NCBI GenBank assembly: GCA_051294375.1
Contig: CM119265.1
Location: 902,089-966,088 of the forward strand
Reading direction: 5' to 3'
DNA length: 64,000 nt
Source of the DNA: Paraspadella gotoi
Lineage: Eukaryota; Chaetognatha
A program made the position numbers and the translations under genes. Below, one piece after another: positions 1 through 11,972 of the stretch. The number at the start of each line of letters is the position of its first letter. Positions within the stretch are counted from its first letter, which is position 1. The notes below the pieces were generated by a model that did no database searches, was not told the origin of the DNA, and saw nothing but the letters and a program-made list of their open reading frames with translations.

Positions 1-3000
1 GACGCTTCGTTTGAAAAGCGTCGGGTGTGTCGCCATTTGCTGTCATCGACGATCACTCGGCCCTTTTTATCGCGTCGAACGTACGAGCCAACGCGTTATT
101 AGTGCGACGCACCAGCGTAATTATAAGAGGCCTTTTCTCCATTTCTCTCTTTTTCGATTTTTCTTTTTTCGATTGAAACGTTGAAAAAAAGATTTCCTTT
201 TGAGCGGTTTTTCTTTCTTCTCGAAAAGGCTTTTTTTTTTTTTTTGTTTTCGGGTCTGCTCTGGGCCCGGCTTTCGTTCGCTCTTCCTCTTCTCTCTTCT
301 TCTCGTTTTCTTTCTTTCTTTCTTCTCTTTCGACGCCATCTTTCACCTTCTCTCTTCTAGGTCAACTTTGGCCTCATCAATCTGTCTCTATATTTCCCCC
401 TCCTTCCTTTTTCATCTCCGTCCTTCGCTAGGTTTAACGGGATCTCGTTCGGAGGGAAAGGGTGATGTTTAGGTTTGGCTGGTGATTTATTTCTCCTCTC
501 TTATACCTTTGGCGATGAAGCTTTTGCCCTCCGTCCTAGTTTCGAAGTTTTTACAATGCTTTACATTCTACTTGCTTTTACAATACTTTACATTTCTATT
601 TCTATTTCTATTTCTACTTATTTAAAACCAGTTCCTTTTTTTCTTTGTTTCGTCTTTTCTTTTCTCTTCTCGGCCTTAGTTTCTAAAAGTTTGCGAGTCG
701 CCTGTTGCCGCCTTGAGCCTTCGGTCTGTGTGATAGACGAGATTTTGGCCGAAAACTGTGACCTTGAAGTGATTTCCGTTCTCTTCTGAACAATTTTCTG
801 CGGCCGGTGTATAATCGTTCGCATTTTGTTTCCCGTGGGTGCGGCCCCGGTCCGCCACTAGATCTTCTTCGTACGTACACTAAATCACCGATCGTTTAGT
901 TCTCTTCTAGACGCGGGGGTTTTCACCATTCGGTTTTCCCCTCTCTCGTTGCTCTGAAACGTTCCGAAGCGCTTGTTCAGCTATCTTCTGTGATCGGCGC
1001 GCGCCAGATTCGCGTTTTTTCTGCTACTTTCTTTTGCCAAAGGCCGGTCTTTAGGCGAGCGTACGTTCTTTTCGTCGCGGGTTGCTTCGACTATCTCGGT
1101 CTTTATTTCGCAGAACTGTAGGTTCACTGGGCGGGCTCATGTCAGCTTTTCCATCCTGTGTGGCCGTGGCGTTTTAGTGCCAAGCATTAGATGAAGCTAC
1201 TCTTTTGTCCATCCGTTTGGATTAGTCGTTTAATGCATTTTCTTAGGCTTTGTGCCGAAATTCGCCCGAATATTCTCTTTCTGCAGCGATTACTGCTTTT
1301 ATTTCTTGATACGAGGACTCGTCGCCCACTCATATCGTCAGCGAGGTCAAGTGATACTGCGCATCTCTTCGGCCGATTTAGCCGCATCGGTCGGCGCCGG
1401 TCGCAAATTTATTTCTCAATGTAACTTCCATGGAGAAGAAAAATATTTTGTCGAGGCGGCGATGCATGTGTCCAGCGTCCGCTCTCTTGATTGGCATCGC
1501 CCATTTGTACGCCGGAAGGCGTTATCCGCCGCTACGAGGACGTTTGGAATCCTCCGCTCGGGGTAGTGCATCACATCGATGGACAGCGATTCCCATGGAT
1601 TATAGCATAAGGGGCGTTTGGCTTGGCTGACCGGAAATGTGCCTTAAGAGGCTTCTGCGTTTGGATGGCCGAGGATGTGCGCCGCAGCCTTTATAATTCC
1701 TCGTCTTCAATCTGCCATTTTCTCACGTTCTTCTCTTAGCCGGCAGTGTAGGCGTTGGGTTCTCGTGTGTGGGACTGTGATATTTCCTCGTTATAGCCTT
1801 CTCGTTTCGGCATGACATCGATCGAGGCTTCGCATTGCGAGTCTCCGATTTATTTCCCGTTCCTGGGCTCTGGTGATCCTGGCGTTATTTCAAGCTCGGT
1901 AATGTTCGCCGTTATACGCCGGCGTTATGGCGTTGTTGTCTTTTCAGAGGTAACGCTCACGCGTGTCGGGCGGGGAGGCTCTCCGATGACTGAATTCTGG
2001 CTTATTTTCTGCGTGTTCGGGGGCGACCACGTCGGGGTCTTGCCCCCTCCCTCTCCAGGTCTTCGGTGGTGAGGTGAATGAGGTCCGCCTGGGTATACGG
2101 CGCTCTGGGTGAGGCGGCGTGTTGTTCGTCTCCGTCTGGTTCGCATCGGGAGCTTGGCTGGCTCCAATCCTCCTCTGTTTTCGTGGCGGGACGGTCCGAT
2201 GAACTCCTCCACTCTGGCCGGCCCGCGCCTCTTCTCGTAGTGAGCGAGGGAGTTGGCGGCGCCGCGAGCGGCCCCCGCTGTCCCCGGCGTGACTGTGCGG
2301 CGTACTCCTTGCGCGTCGCTCGTTGTTTGCTCTGTGCCTTTTGGCAGCGCCTATTTACGGCCGTGTCTGGCGGAAGTGACCGCTCTTGGCGGCTTGTCAA
2401 TGCCTCTGGGCGTGTCCGCTTCTCTCTGTTTCGCCTCCTCTTTCTCTGCCTCCGAAAAATAATGTCGCCGAGGGTGATATTGTGTAGACCTCTATTTCCT
2501 CTCGTCTCGGCTCTTGCGATCGCTGTCTCAGCTTTCGCTCGTTCTCTGTATCCGCTTGATTTTCGAGACTTGGCCTGGTTGTTGTTCGAAAAAATCTTTA
2601 TCACTCTGGACCCTCCTTTGTTCCATATACTCTTTCCACTTTTGCAGCCCGCTGGGTTGCGAATTCTTCCTCGAGCATGATAATGCCAGATGCCCGTCAT
2701 TTTCCGCGAGGGAGTTCCACCTCTGGATGGCCTAAGTTCCAGTCTTTCGCAAGATTGTTCTGATAAAGCCATCGTTGTCTTTTGTTCGGTGAGCCATTAA
2801 TTTCTTCTTATGTTTTCTCTCCTCTCCTTCGAACTTTTCTTCTCACAAATTTTAAAAAATTTGTTCGTGAACGGTTTTCATCGACTTTTAGGGCTTCGGC
2901 TATTAATGCTAGGGTCGGCCGCTCCACCTGTTCTCAGTTCCAGGTGTCCGCCGGCCAAGTTTCCCCGGTTATGGCGGTTTTCGGATGCTAGTCCCGCTTC

Positions 3001-3960
3001 GTATTCGCCATCGACATCGAAATCCCGCGGGGAGGAAAGGCGTGTCCAATGGCGTTATTTTGTCCTTGTTCGGGTAAAACGCGTTAGGAAGTCGGCGGGG
3101 TTGTCTTCACTCATTTACTAAGATCACCGCTCGAACGGCGTGGCACTCCCTTGATCTTCGGTTATTCCACCTTAGCACATTCGTCGGTAAGAGTTGTTTG
3201 TTGTCGTGTTTTGCATTTCCATAGACTCTGTTTAAAGTATTGTGAGGGTCTGTTATTTAGCGGCACCCTTCGTCCGCAGATGTAGCCTTTGAATTTTCTT
3301 ACCCATCAATGTTAAATGCCAGGCGTTTCTAGGAGATTAATGTGTTTTTATTACTGTATTCCTCCCCGGGAATGACTTTGAGTTGAAAACACAGTGGGTA
3401 TTCTACCCCTTCTGCTGTGGCTAATGTGATTGAGCCACTCCCATTGCGCTCGTGCTGGCGTCGGCGTATATATCTTGTATTCGCCATTCTTTATTTTTGC
3501 CATCGTTTAGAAAATTTAACTCCTGGGGTTGATTTTATTCTCTTCTACAGCGTTCGAGCGCGGCCTTCTTGTGCGTTTCTCGTTCAAAACGGAAAGTTTG
3601 CCTTGTCGACCAGCGTCAAGGGCATGCAACGGCATGCCCCGCCAAGTAGAAGAAACCGGTGAGTTAAAGCAGCGGTTAGTAATTTAGAGAAGCAAAAGCA
3701 GGGCCTCTAAGCGTCCTTTTGCGTTTTCATTTTTCGCCGCAATTTCACTTCCACCTGTTCTAGTTTTTCGCGCTGTGGCCGCAGCTTGGTCTCTCGAAAT
3801 GCTGAATTCGAGTATTTTGAATGTCGTCCTTTCGGAGGAGGACACTTGCTTCGTCGCCACTTGAGGATCTACGTCTCTGCTCGTCTGCATATTTCGAGGG
3901 AATTCTCTGGCAGTCGGTTGTGGCGCACCCATCTTCGGGATTTGATGTCGACGCGTAACT
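1..3960. other. GC-rich stretch without a convincing gene
   Basis: No frame in this stretch gives a recognisable protein. It opens with a small hairpin (GACGCTT...AAGCGTC at the first 22 bases) and then is moderately GC-rich, T-rich on the plus strand. Minus-strand frames at about 2.0-2.8 kb are long but highly charged (Arg/Lys/Glu/Ser) and match no domain I can name. Because a minus-strand retrotransposon pol occupies 4.0-5.6 kb, this segment may be its decayed 3' half (RNase H, integrase, LTR). I could not find the integrase zinc or DDE motifs or a terminal repeat, so that is inference only. Confidence 0.4.
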
Positions 3961-5568
3961 AACACATATCCACAGACTGCCGGGTGAGGATATGAGGTCC
4001 GTCGACGTAGATGAGGGAAACTTTTTCACGCTCCTCTACCCAGGTCCGTCGAATATCTCGTCTAAGGCATGGCCTGGAGTAACATTTATTGCTGTTTACT
4101 CCCCCATTGAGCTAACATTCAAAATCTGCCAATTGTGGCCTAGCCCAGGCGAAGAAGCGGTGACTGGCTTGCCATTCTGTCTGCGTGTGTCGGTGAGATT
4201 AACTTGGTGGAAACATGCGAGGATGTCAACGGAGCATTGTAGCTCGTGAGGTTTATATTCTTCCAGTATCGACGCTATTGTCTGAGGTTCAGTAGCAAAA
4301 GTCGATATGTTATTGTTCACCGCTGATAAGTCACATATGAGGCGCCATTGTTTCGCGAATGTTTCGTCATCCATTTTCTCCTGATTTTCAGCTATGTGAT
4401 TTGGCTTCTTTATGAGGAACGCGTTTGAGTACGCTTCCCCTGAGGTCCTTGACACAACGCCGGCTTTCTCGTACACTTTGAGGTATTGTTTCAGTGCCGC
4501 CTTCTTTACTGGGCCTTGGTTTACGAATCTGGGCTTTGGTAAGTTTTCTCTTGTGAATCCTAGATCGACTTTATAATTTAGAAAGCCCTCCTTGCAGTCG
4601 TTTATAGTTTCGCCAAACACATCTCTGAATTCCCAGACGACGTCCCAGACGATTTTTGCCTTATCCACTAGGGATTTATCTACTTCCTTGAACGGGCGGA
4701 GGAATTCCTCTTTACCNNNNNNNNNNTGCTTGTTTCGGCGTCTTTCTCTGGCTTCGTGGGCGGCTTCGATCTCGGCTTCCGACGGTTTGTGATGAACGAT
4801 CGTTGTCGGTGGAATATTTTCTTTTCTGACCTTTCGTAGTCGCGGCGATTCGCCTGATAAATCAGCTTGTACTGGTCTGGCGGTGAGTCTCGTTTTGAGG
4901 CCAAGTTCGTCCTTCGCTTCCTCCGTGATGATCAGCCTTGCTTCCCCCCAGAAGCCCGGGGTGCCGGGCAATTTGACGCCATGGCGGAGCTCGTTTCCTG
5001 TTACTGAGCAGGTCGTTTTTTCATCGGCTGATTCGACGATCCATTTCGCCTCAGCAAGGGATTTCCAGTACGTCCTCGCCGCTCTTACCATCACGCGACC
5101 GTCCTCGTCTCTCTCGGCGTATAACGGGATTTGCGTCTCCTCGTCGATGCAGCGGTGGGCTAACCATCTCGCGGCCTTGAGCGCGTCCTGTTTGTTCTTG
5201 TACAGGTGTGTTATGGGTTTTTCTGCCATGTGAGCAACTTGCATACCTTTTGTTTGCGCTGGTGCCACTACCCACATCTCCGCCGCTGGGCCTGGATCCG
5301 TGGTGGCGGTGCCGATTATTATATCCTTGTCTTGTTCGTCTGGTGAGACGAAAAAAACTGTGTCCAGGACCCAGTTCTGGAACATTACTCTCAGATTTAG
5401 TCTGTCTTTTATGACCACGACGCCATTTCCGGTTGTGACTCGGACCGGTGTTCCTGCATAGATTTTTCTGTGTAGGGACCACTCGTCGACGAATCTTCTC
5501 GGGATCGTGATCGAGGCGCCGGTGTCGTAGAGGCAACTCGCAGGCGCGCCGCCCCGCCGAGCTCACTA
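3960..5568 (-). pseudogene. LTR-retrotransposon pol remnant: aspartic protease plus N-terminal reverse transcriptase
   Basis: On the minus strand a frame entering just after two stop codons near 5.57 kb carries the protease signature LYDTGAS (about 5.53 kb). It runs without a stop to 4096 and holds a Gln/Glu/Lys-rich linker and the start of a reverse transcriptase: a proline-rich entry segment, a region like the VxNxGxxKKAALxxYLxxxEKAGVV finger, WRLICDLSAVNN, and SVDILACFHQVNL, where the first catalytic Asp sits. The frame then breaks at 4096. The likely active-site box lies further on near 4.01 kb in another frame and reads YVDG rather than YVDD. A 10-base N gap interrupts the linker at 4717-4726. 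The order protease then RT fits a Ty3/gypsy-like or related LTR element. It looks inactive because of the frame breaks and the altered box. Confidence 0.7.
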
Positions 5569-6240
5569 CGAGCTAGTATGTAACGTAGTTTCCCGAGCCG
5601 TGCACCGGCCTGCCCGTGTCCGTGCGGCCGGTTCGGGGCTGGGTTTTGTCCGCGGACTAGATCCACCCAAATCTGGTCGGTAGCGGCGGAGGCGCTTTCG
5701 CCTTTCTCGGTTTCGGCGGTCGGTGCGGCAGAATTCGAAAGTTTTCTGGCCGCGTGCATTCGACTGTCAACCCTTGCCTGATCGTTCGCCTGGTGCATTG
5801 ATTCGCCTTCGGGTTGCCGACAACGACAGCGTAAGTGGGTTATAGACAGCTTCTCCCCTTCGCATGTACTAGTCGTAGCCTGCTTCCACTTCTTCTTGTG
5901 TGCCCGTAGCCACTTACCTTCCTTTCCGTTCTTGTCTTCACCATGTTTGCCCAATGTTCTCCGTGCTCCTTCTCTGTCGGCTTCTTATTCGCTCTGCGGC
6001 ATAATTTTTCACAAATCTTAGCCTTTTTGTTTAATGCCTCTTTCTCTACGCCTTCCAGGTGTCGCCATCTCCTTGCTGTCTCCTTTAACATCGACATCGC
6101 GAGGATGCACCTATCTCTGGCGTTTAAGCGGTTTAAACAACTTGTGCAGTCAGCCTGCGCGCAGATTTTCCTTAGTAATGACATCTGCGATATCGTGGTG
6201 AATTCTGTAGTCCTCCTCGTGGGGGCGGGCTAGGTTTTGT
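5409..6240 (-). pseudogene. Gag-like region upstream of the pol remnant
   Basis: Two overlapping minus-strand frames precede the protease. One (6184 down to 5843) is rich in Cys, Lys and Glu, with ICAQADCTSC and later CEKLC, which could be a degenerate nucleic-acid-binding Cys cluster. The other (5954 down to 5412) is rich in Ala, Arg and Glu and overlaps the protease frame by about 150 bases in a different register, as expected if pol were expressed by frameshifting. No major-homology region or clean CCHC box was found, so the gag call rests mainly on position. Confidence 0.35.
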
Positions 6241-7183
6241 ACTTCCCTGCCATGTCCTTTATCCTTTTTCTCCACTCCTTGCTAGCTTTTTGTTTCTGGC
6301 CTCCTGCATGCGGGGACTTTCTTCTGAAAATTTTTGAATAGATTTTCCGTTTCTTTATTTTCAACATCAAACAAAACTCTTCTCGTCACTAACTCTTCAA
6401 ATCTGCATCTCTGCGTTTTAATCAAAATTTGTTGTATCTATTTACGAAACGCCCTTGTTCTCTCTCCCCATTCCACTGCGCCTTTTCGTCCGCGGCGCGG
6501 CCATCCTGTTGCGCGGCGGAGCCTACTTGGTTCCTCCAGTGTTTTCCTTCCTCCACCGTGGTCCGGCCGCGCCATCATTGCGTCGCTTGGTCTTGGGGCT
6601 GCGGCGGCCTGCCCTTCTTAGTTGCCTTTATGACTTTAACAAGCTTTCTAGCAACTCCTCTTGGTTAGTATGATTCTCCATGAGCATGTTCGTACCTGGT
6701 AGAAGGTCTTCGGCCTTTCTCCGGCTTTGCCGGAGGAGTCCGACTTGTTTGACAGTGGAGTCGGTGGTTTATGCGACGGATCGCTCTCCTTTCACGCGTG
6801 TTGATGAATTCAATCTTGCCGCGCGACGTGCGCGTGTCCTCTGCGCGCGTCAACGTAGCCACGTTAGAATACCACTCGTTCTGCTGACCGATTCTCGACG
6901 CGCAGTCCCTCCGCCAATGAGCCGGCGGGAACTCATCCTTGAGACGATATCCCTGCGTGCGTACTGTTTCCAGCGCCTTTTGTGAGAAGCCTTGCCACGT
7001 GAACTCGTGGCGCGATCAGCCGGTCTTCGATTCCTCCGCGACGCGGTCCAAATTTTCATATAGACCTTGTTGACCAGTGCTAGTCCGCTTCGGAATGCTC
7101 CTCCGGTGTCCACAGTGACGAAACCTTGTCCGCGATCTTCTGCCGGCCCCCAATCGACAGTCCTCTCCACATGTCGACCAGGC
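6240..7183. other. GC-rich spacer, no gene recognised
   Basis: Continuation of the GC-rich block. Minus-strand frames at 6.67-6.86 and 6.85-7.17 kb are open but Arg-rich with no known motif. It may be the 5' part of the retrotransposon, but no primer-binding site or long terminal repeat could be identified. Confidence 0.3.
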
Positions 7184-7762
7184 NNNNNNNNNNNNNNNNN
7201 NNNNNNNNNNNNNNNNNNNNNNNNNNNNNNNNNNNNNNNNNNNNNNNNNNNNNNNNNNNNNNNNNNNNNNNNNNNNNNNNNNNAGATATTAACGTTAATA
7301 GCTTTAGATCGAGAATGAATTTACTCTCCAAAGAAACGGATAACAATAACAATAGAAATACTAAGTATAAGAGAGACAATGGAATAAACGACTGAGGGAC
7401 ATTTTATGGACAATTAAGAACATGATTACAAGGTCACACAAACGGTGAGAGAGAGAGAGNNNNNNNNNNNNNNNNNNNNNNNNNNNNNNNNNNNNNNNNN
7501 NNNNNNNNNNNNNNNNNNNNNNNNNNNNNNNNNNNNNNNNNNNNNNNNNNNNNNNNNNNNNNNNNNNNNNNNNNNNNNNNNNNNNNNNNNNNNNNNNNNN
7601 NNNNNNNNNNNNNNNNNNNNNNNNNNNNNNNNNNNNNNNNNNNNNNNNNNNNNNNNNNNNNNNNNNNNNNNNNNNNNNNNNNNNNNNNNNNNNNNNNNNN
7701 NNNNNNNNNNNNNNNNNNNNNNNNNNNNNNNNNNNNNNNNNNNNNNNNNNNNNNNNNNNNNN
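7184..7762. other. Two assembly gaps flanked by simple repeat
   Basis: N runs at 7184-7283 and 7460-7762. The second is bracketed by GAGAGAGAGAG on its left and a CT run on its right, so the gap probably covers repeats that could not be assembled. Predicted frames across it are artefacts. Confidence 0.95.
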
Positions 7763-9240
7763 CTCTCTCTCTCTCTCTCCCCGCTTGGCATGCACCAGTT
7801 ACATAAAAGGTTCTCCAAAAAGGAAGATTTTTCAAATCATTGAAATAACTGGCGATTATAAATTATTATTTAAGACTCAGAGACATTGCGAGCGAGGGTC
7901 CAGTTGTAATCCGCAGATCTGATTATTGGTTTAAAAAGATATCAGTCGTATGACTCTTCCAGGTTATCGTTTAAATTCGAGCGGGCAGCTTTTTTACTTA
8001 TCTGTTAACTAACTGTGGGTGTGATTCTTTCGTTTCTAAGATATACATTACTCAGTTTTATTTTTTTGGTTCGGAAAAGAAAAAGGTACAGATAGTTATC
8101 TGCATACACTATTTTGACATGTAATTCGTTAACTCTTTGACTTGCTACCTTTAATGATTATTATTCCATTTTCATACCTATGCTGATCAAAAGAATAATA
8201 AAACCTTACTTAGTTTAATTGTAGTTTTTATATTTTAAGTTTCTCCTCTTAGAGAATTATCTTCACCCCATTGAACAGAACGACGATTTTATAAATGATT
8301 GATTAATTAATTGACTTTATTGATTGATTGATTGATTGATTGAATGTGTTGATTGATTTATATTGTTTGATATTGATTGGTATTGAAACTTAATAAATAT
8401 ATTATAATTGTATTATAAATTTAATGCTGAAATGTTAAGTTCATTAGGGTGTAAGTTTGCGTGTTTTGTATTGTATTTGTATTTTTTTTCTAAATAATAA
8501 TAATATAATAACAGAGAGGAGAGAGAGAGAAAAAGAGAAGAGAGAGGGTCGAAAGGCTATCAAACCGATTTTCTTTTAAGCAATTAAAAATGTCGTGTTG
8601 GAGCCAAATCGCATGACATCCGGATAACTCATGACTTTTACATATTATATCCCTAAAAGGTGACAATAGTTCCTATTAAAATATAAAATTCCCCGTCTTA
8701 AAAAAGCAAAAATTCTTTTTTTACGCTTTTAAAATGATTTACACTCGACTTTAAACATTATGGTAAGTAATAAGAGTATCTTTTTTGTATTTAATTTTGT
8801 CTTTAACTTTAACCAGAATAGTTTATATTATACTTTATAGATCAGATCTTTAATCAGTCAGAATTTCATGAGCTCTTCTTCGTATAATATTGTTTCTTGG
8901 TTCACTTTACTAAAAAATATAATTGAGACCTTTGCTGTAATCATTTTCATTATCTACGAAAACATAATAATTGATTGAGCATTCGATAGATCGTTCAAAA
9001 TAATAATATTGAGAATAAAGAATAAGTATAAAATGTATCGCTGCATAACTGATTTAACCCTTTTATTGAGTTTGGAGCCAAAACATTTTTTTTCATTTCC
9101 AACTCTCCAATATACATATCGCTCTATCTATCTATCTGTCTAGTCAATCTCTCTATCTATTTATCTTTCTATCTCTTCTCATCCTCCTCTTCCCATCCCT
9201 CTCCCGAGGAGCCTTCCCTTTTTTAGTTCAGTCTTCGTGA
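7763..9240. other. AT-rich intergenic spacer
   Basis: AT-rich DNA with no credible open frame. It holds a TTGATTGA-type simple repeat near 8.29-8.36 kb and a short GA-rich patch at 8.51-8.55 kb. The composition changes sharply from the GC-rich block to its left. Confidence 0.6.
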
Positions 9241-9268
9241 GTCTCGAGTTCACCCTTCCTCCGTCCCC

Positions 9269-9376
<108 letters not shown>

Positions 9377-9507
9377 CTACTCACCTCCTCTTTACGCTAA
9401 TACTATTTCCGGCCAGGGACTTTCCTCAATAAATACTTTCGATACGATATACGATTTCTTCTTCAGTGGTGCCCAAATAAGTGGGGCTCGAACTCACGAT
9501 CTATCTG

Positions 9508-9514
9508 ACTAATA

Positions 9515-9577
<63 letters not shown>

Positions 9578-9582
9578 TTATC
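9508..9582 (+). repeat. (CTAT)n microsatellite
   Basis: About 17 units of CTAT ending in CTATTTATCTTT. Confidence 0.95.
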
Positions 9583-9622
9583 TTTCCTTCAAACCGTAAT
9601 TTTTGTTCAAATTTTCTTCCAG

Positions 9623-9712
9623 ACAAAATTAAGCTTCATCGTCGTCGTCGTCGTCGTCGTCGTCGTTCTCGGTGTAAAGAAGGCAGAGGGAACAGACGTG
9701 ACTGCAACACCG
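9623..9712 (+). CDS. Possible 5' exon of the EGF-like gene, containing a (GTC)n run
   Basis: A 90-base open block lies between a good acceptor (TTTTCTTCCAG) and a donor (CCG|GTGAGA). It is built around about nine GTC triplets. In the register that joins correctly to the EGF exon at 10253 (phase 1) it encodes a short basic segment with a run of about nine Arg, then two Cys (RCKEG, DCNT). In the other open register it gives a hydrophobic run of Val that resembles a signal anchor (KLSFIVVVV...), but the phase then does not match the next exon. No start codon is present, so an earlier exon would be needed. Low confidence. Confidence 0.25.
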
Positions 9713-9867
9713 GTGAGAAATAACAATAAATAATTAATTTATAATTATTTTTTAGGTAATTACGTAGTAATTTTGCTTAATATTATACTTATATATCTTA
9801 TTTAATATACTCTTGTTTGTTAAATGTTTAACAAAAACTTTTTGTACGTTTTTTAACTATTTAATGA

Positions 9868-9939
9868 GAGAGAGAAAGGAAGGAAGGAAGGAAGGAAGGA
9901 AGGAAGGAAGGAAGGAAGGAAGGAAGGAAGGAAGGAAGG
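9868..9939 (+). repeat. (GGAA)n microsatellite
   Basis: Roughly 18 GGAA units followed by A-rich degenerate purine sequence to about 10.0 kb. Confidence 0.95.
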
Positions 9940-10074
9940 AGGGAATAAAAGAAAAAAGGAAAAAAAGGAACAAAAAAGGAAGAAAGGAAAAGAACAATTT
10001 ATAGTCGAGAAACTAAAAAAAGAAGAGATTTCTAATCTTTTTTCGGTTAAGGAAAAAAATAAAGGTTGGTGATG

Positions 10075-10192
10075 AAATGGAATGAAGATTAAAATTAAAA
10101 TTGAATGAAGATTAAAATTAAAAATTGAATTAAGATTAAAATTAAAATTAAATTAAGATTAAAATTAAAAATTGAATTAAGANNNNNNNNNN
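10075..10192 (+). repeat. AT-rich minisatellite next to an N gap
   Basis: Tandem units of about 22-30 bases built on GAATTAAGATTAAAATTAAA, ended by a 10-base N gap at 10183-10192. Confidence 0.8.
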
Positions 10193-10252
10193 TAAAAAAG
10201 ATTCTATTTAATTATTTTTAATTATATCAAAATATTGTACCTTTTTTTTCAG

Positions 10253-11580
10253 CCAAATACAACTGTTACAGCCTCAACTGTGAATCTTCAATCAAATGCA
10301 AATTGTTGATGAATTTCACAGACTGTTTCTGCATGTCAGGCTGGAGAGGATGGGCTTGTGACGATGGTATTATAATTTTAAATCTTTTTTAAATAACAAA
10401 TTTAAAAACAAAAGTTTTGAATCTTTTCAGCCAGTGACGATTGCCCTGAGTATCCCTGCCGAAATCAATGGAATTGCATCGATTTGTACCAAAAATATAA
10501 TTGCTCTTGTTTGCCGGCAATGAGCGATTTGATGTGTCCTGATGGTGAGAATATTTTTATTCAGCTAAAAAATATTTCAACCAATGTATCTATAAACAAA
10601 ATATATATTTAAACAAAGGTTACATGAACATTACTGATCTAAGTGATGAATTGGATTTTTCGTTGGCGATCTCATCCACAGAAACAACTCGGGTAATTGT
10701 GAAGTTATCTTTTTATTCTGGTGTCTTGGACCCTTACCCTTGGACCCTTACCCTTACCCTTACCCTTACCCTTGGTCCCTTACCTTCTTAATTTAAGAAG
10801 TTTGTGTATTTTGGATTCTCTCTCTCTCTCCCATTCTTTTGCTCTTTCTTTTTCTTTTCGTGAGATTTTCATTTAAATTATTTTTGTGAATGTTAAATAT
10901 TGCCTTTTCAATCTGTAGTTTTTACAAAATAAAAAAAAAATTTAACAAATTATTTTTAAGAATACATTTTTTTAAAAAAAACAACTAAACATGATAACAT
11001 TATTTTTAAACTCAAGTCAACGAACATGCATTTTAATTAATAGCGCGAATGGACGTACGACTTGCAAAACAAACTTGCTACATTCTGCGACAAAGGAAAC
11101 ATTTCTGCCGTAAAAGACTTGATCCAAGAATTTGGTTTTCAAATCGTGATCGAGCCAAAACACTCAGCCTGGTCCGAATGTTCTTTCCGAGCGGCTTCCT
11201 CAGGGCAAATAGCTCTCTTGGAATATCTCTTTCAAAATGGGCTGGACGTCGATGAAGTTGATATTTATAACAGTTTCAATTTATTGAACCACGTTATTTA
11301 TGTGAGAGGAGACATCGAAGTAATTCGCTTTCTGCTTCGCAAAGGAGCAGATGTTTTCGCCACCTCTGATTACTATAGTCATTATTCTCCTTTGATGTAT
11401 GCGATTGATCTAAGATTAGGGCAAGTGGTGACAGAGTTAATCGCTTGGGGCGCCACTGTGGAATATTACGACAGTAGTTGGTTTCGAGCGTCATTAGCAG
11501 AAGAGAAAATCCAAAACGCAATTGAGGATGGAAAGAGAATACAAAGTTCTCTTATTGGTGAGAGAGGGAGAAAGAATTAA
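10253..11580 (+). CDS. EGF-like pair, linker and ankyrin-repeat exon (partial gene)
   Basis: Four exons read in a consistent phase: 10253-10366, 10431-10544, 10619-10692 and 11044 to about 11560 or the stop at 11578-11580. Exons 1 and 2 each encode one EGF-like module with six Cys and the closing pattern CxCMSGWRGWAC or CSCLPAM. Exon 3 is a short acidic linker (ITDLSDELDF). Exon 4 joins in phase 0 and encodes about four ankyrin repeats, with helix signatures AASSGQIALLEYLFQNGLDV and GDIEVIRFLLRKGADV. The exon may end at a donor (TTATTG|GTGAGA, phase 1) rather than at the nearby stop, which lies in GA-rich sequence. The EGF exons are close relatives of those at 13813-14116, so the region is a partial duplication. 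EGF modules are extracellular and ankyrin repeats usually cytosolic, so the join is odd; a missing transmembrane exon, or two genes, are alternatives. Confidence 0.6.
10730..10790 (+). repeat. CCCTTA tandem repeat in an intron
   Basis: Short array of CCCTTA units interrupted by CCCTTGGA. It resembles, but is not, the TTAGGG telomere repeat. Confidence 0.8.
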
Positions 11581-11887
11581 AATAGAGAGAGAGAGAGGAG
11601 AGAGACAAGAGAGAAGAGGATGGATGGAGAGAGAGCAGAGAGAGAGAAAAAAAAAAAATAAAATAGAGAGAATAGGAGAGAATATGGATGTATATAGAAG
11701 AAACAAAGAGAGAGAGAGCAGAGAGAGAGAGAGAGAAGAGAGAGAAGATAATAACGAAGAGGAGAGGAAAGATTAATTATAAAAGAAAAGTAGAGGACGG
11801 AGAGAGAGAGATAGAGATAGACGAGTAGGAGAGAGAAGAAGAGAGAGAGAAAGAGAGAGAAGAGAAGAGAAGAAAGAGAGAGATGAT

Positions 11888-11937
<50 letters not shown>

Positions 11938-11972
11938 AAATAGTAAGAATAGGAGAGAAAGATGTAATTCGA
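11580..11972 (+). repeat. GA-rich low-complexity block
   Basis: About 390 bases of nearly pure purine (GAGA with A and GGA interruptions). Open frames on both strands here are low-complexity artefacts. Confidence 0.85.

Noticed and set aside
2002-2772. 256-codon minus-strand frame
   Set aside because: Charged and Pro/Arg-rich with no integrase, gag or other motif; possibly a decayed part of the retroelement but not supported as a gene.
7361-7843. Frames across the N gaps
   Set aside because: They consist almost wholly of unknown residues and GA/CT repeat.
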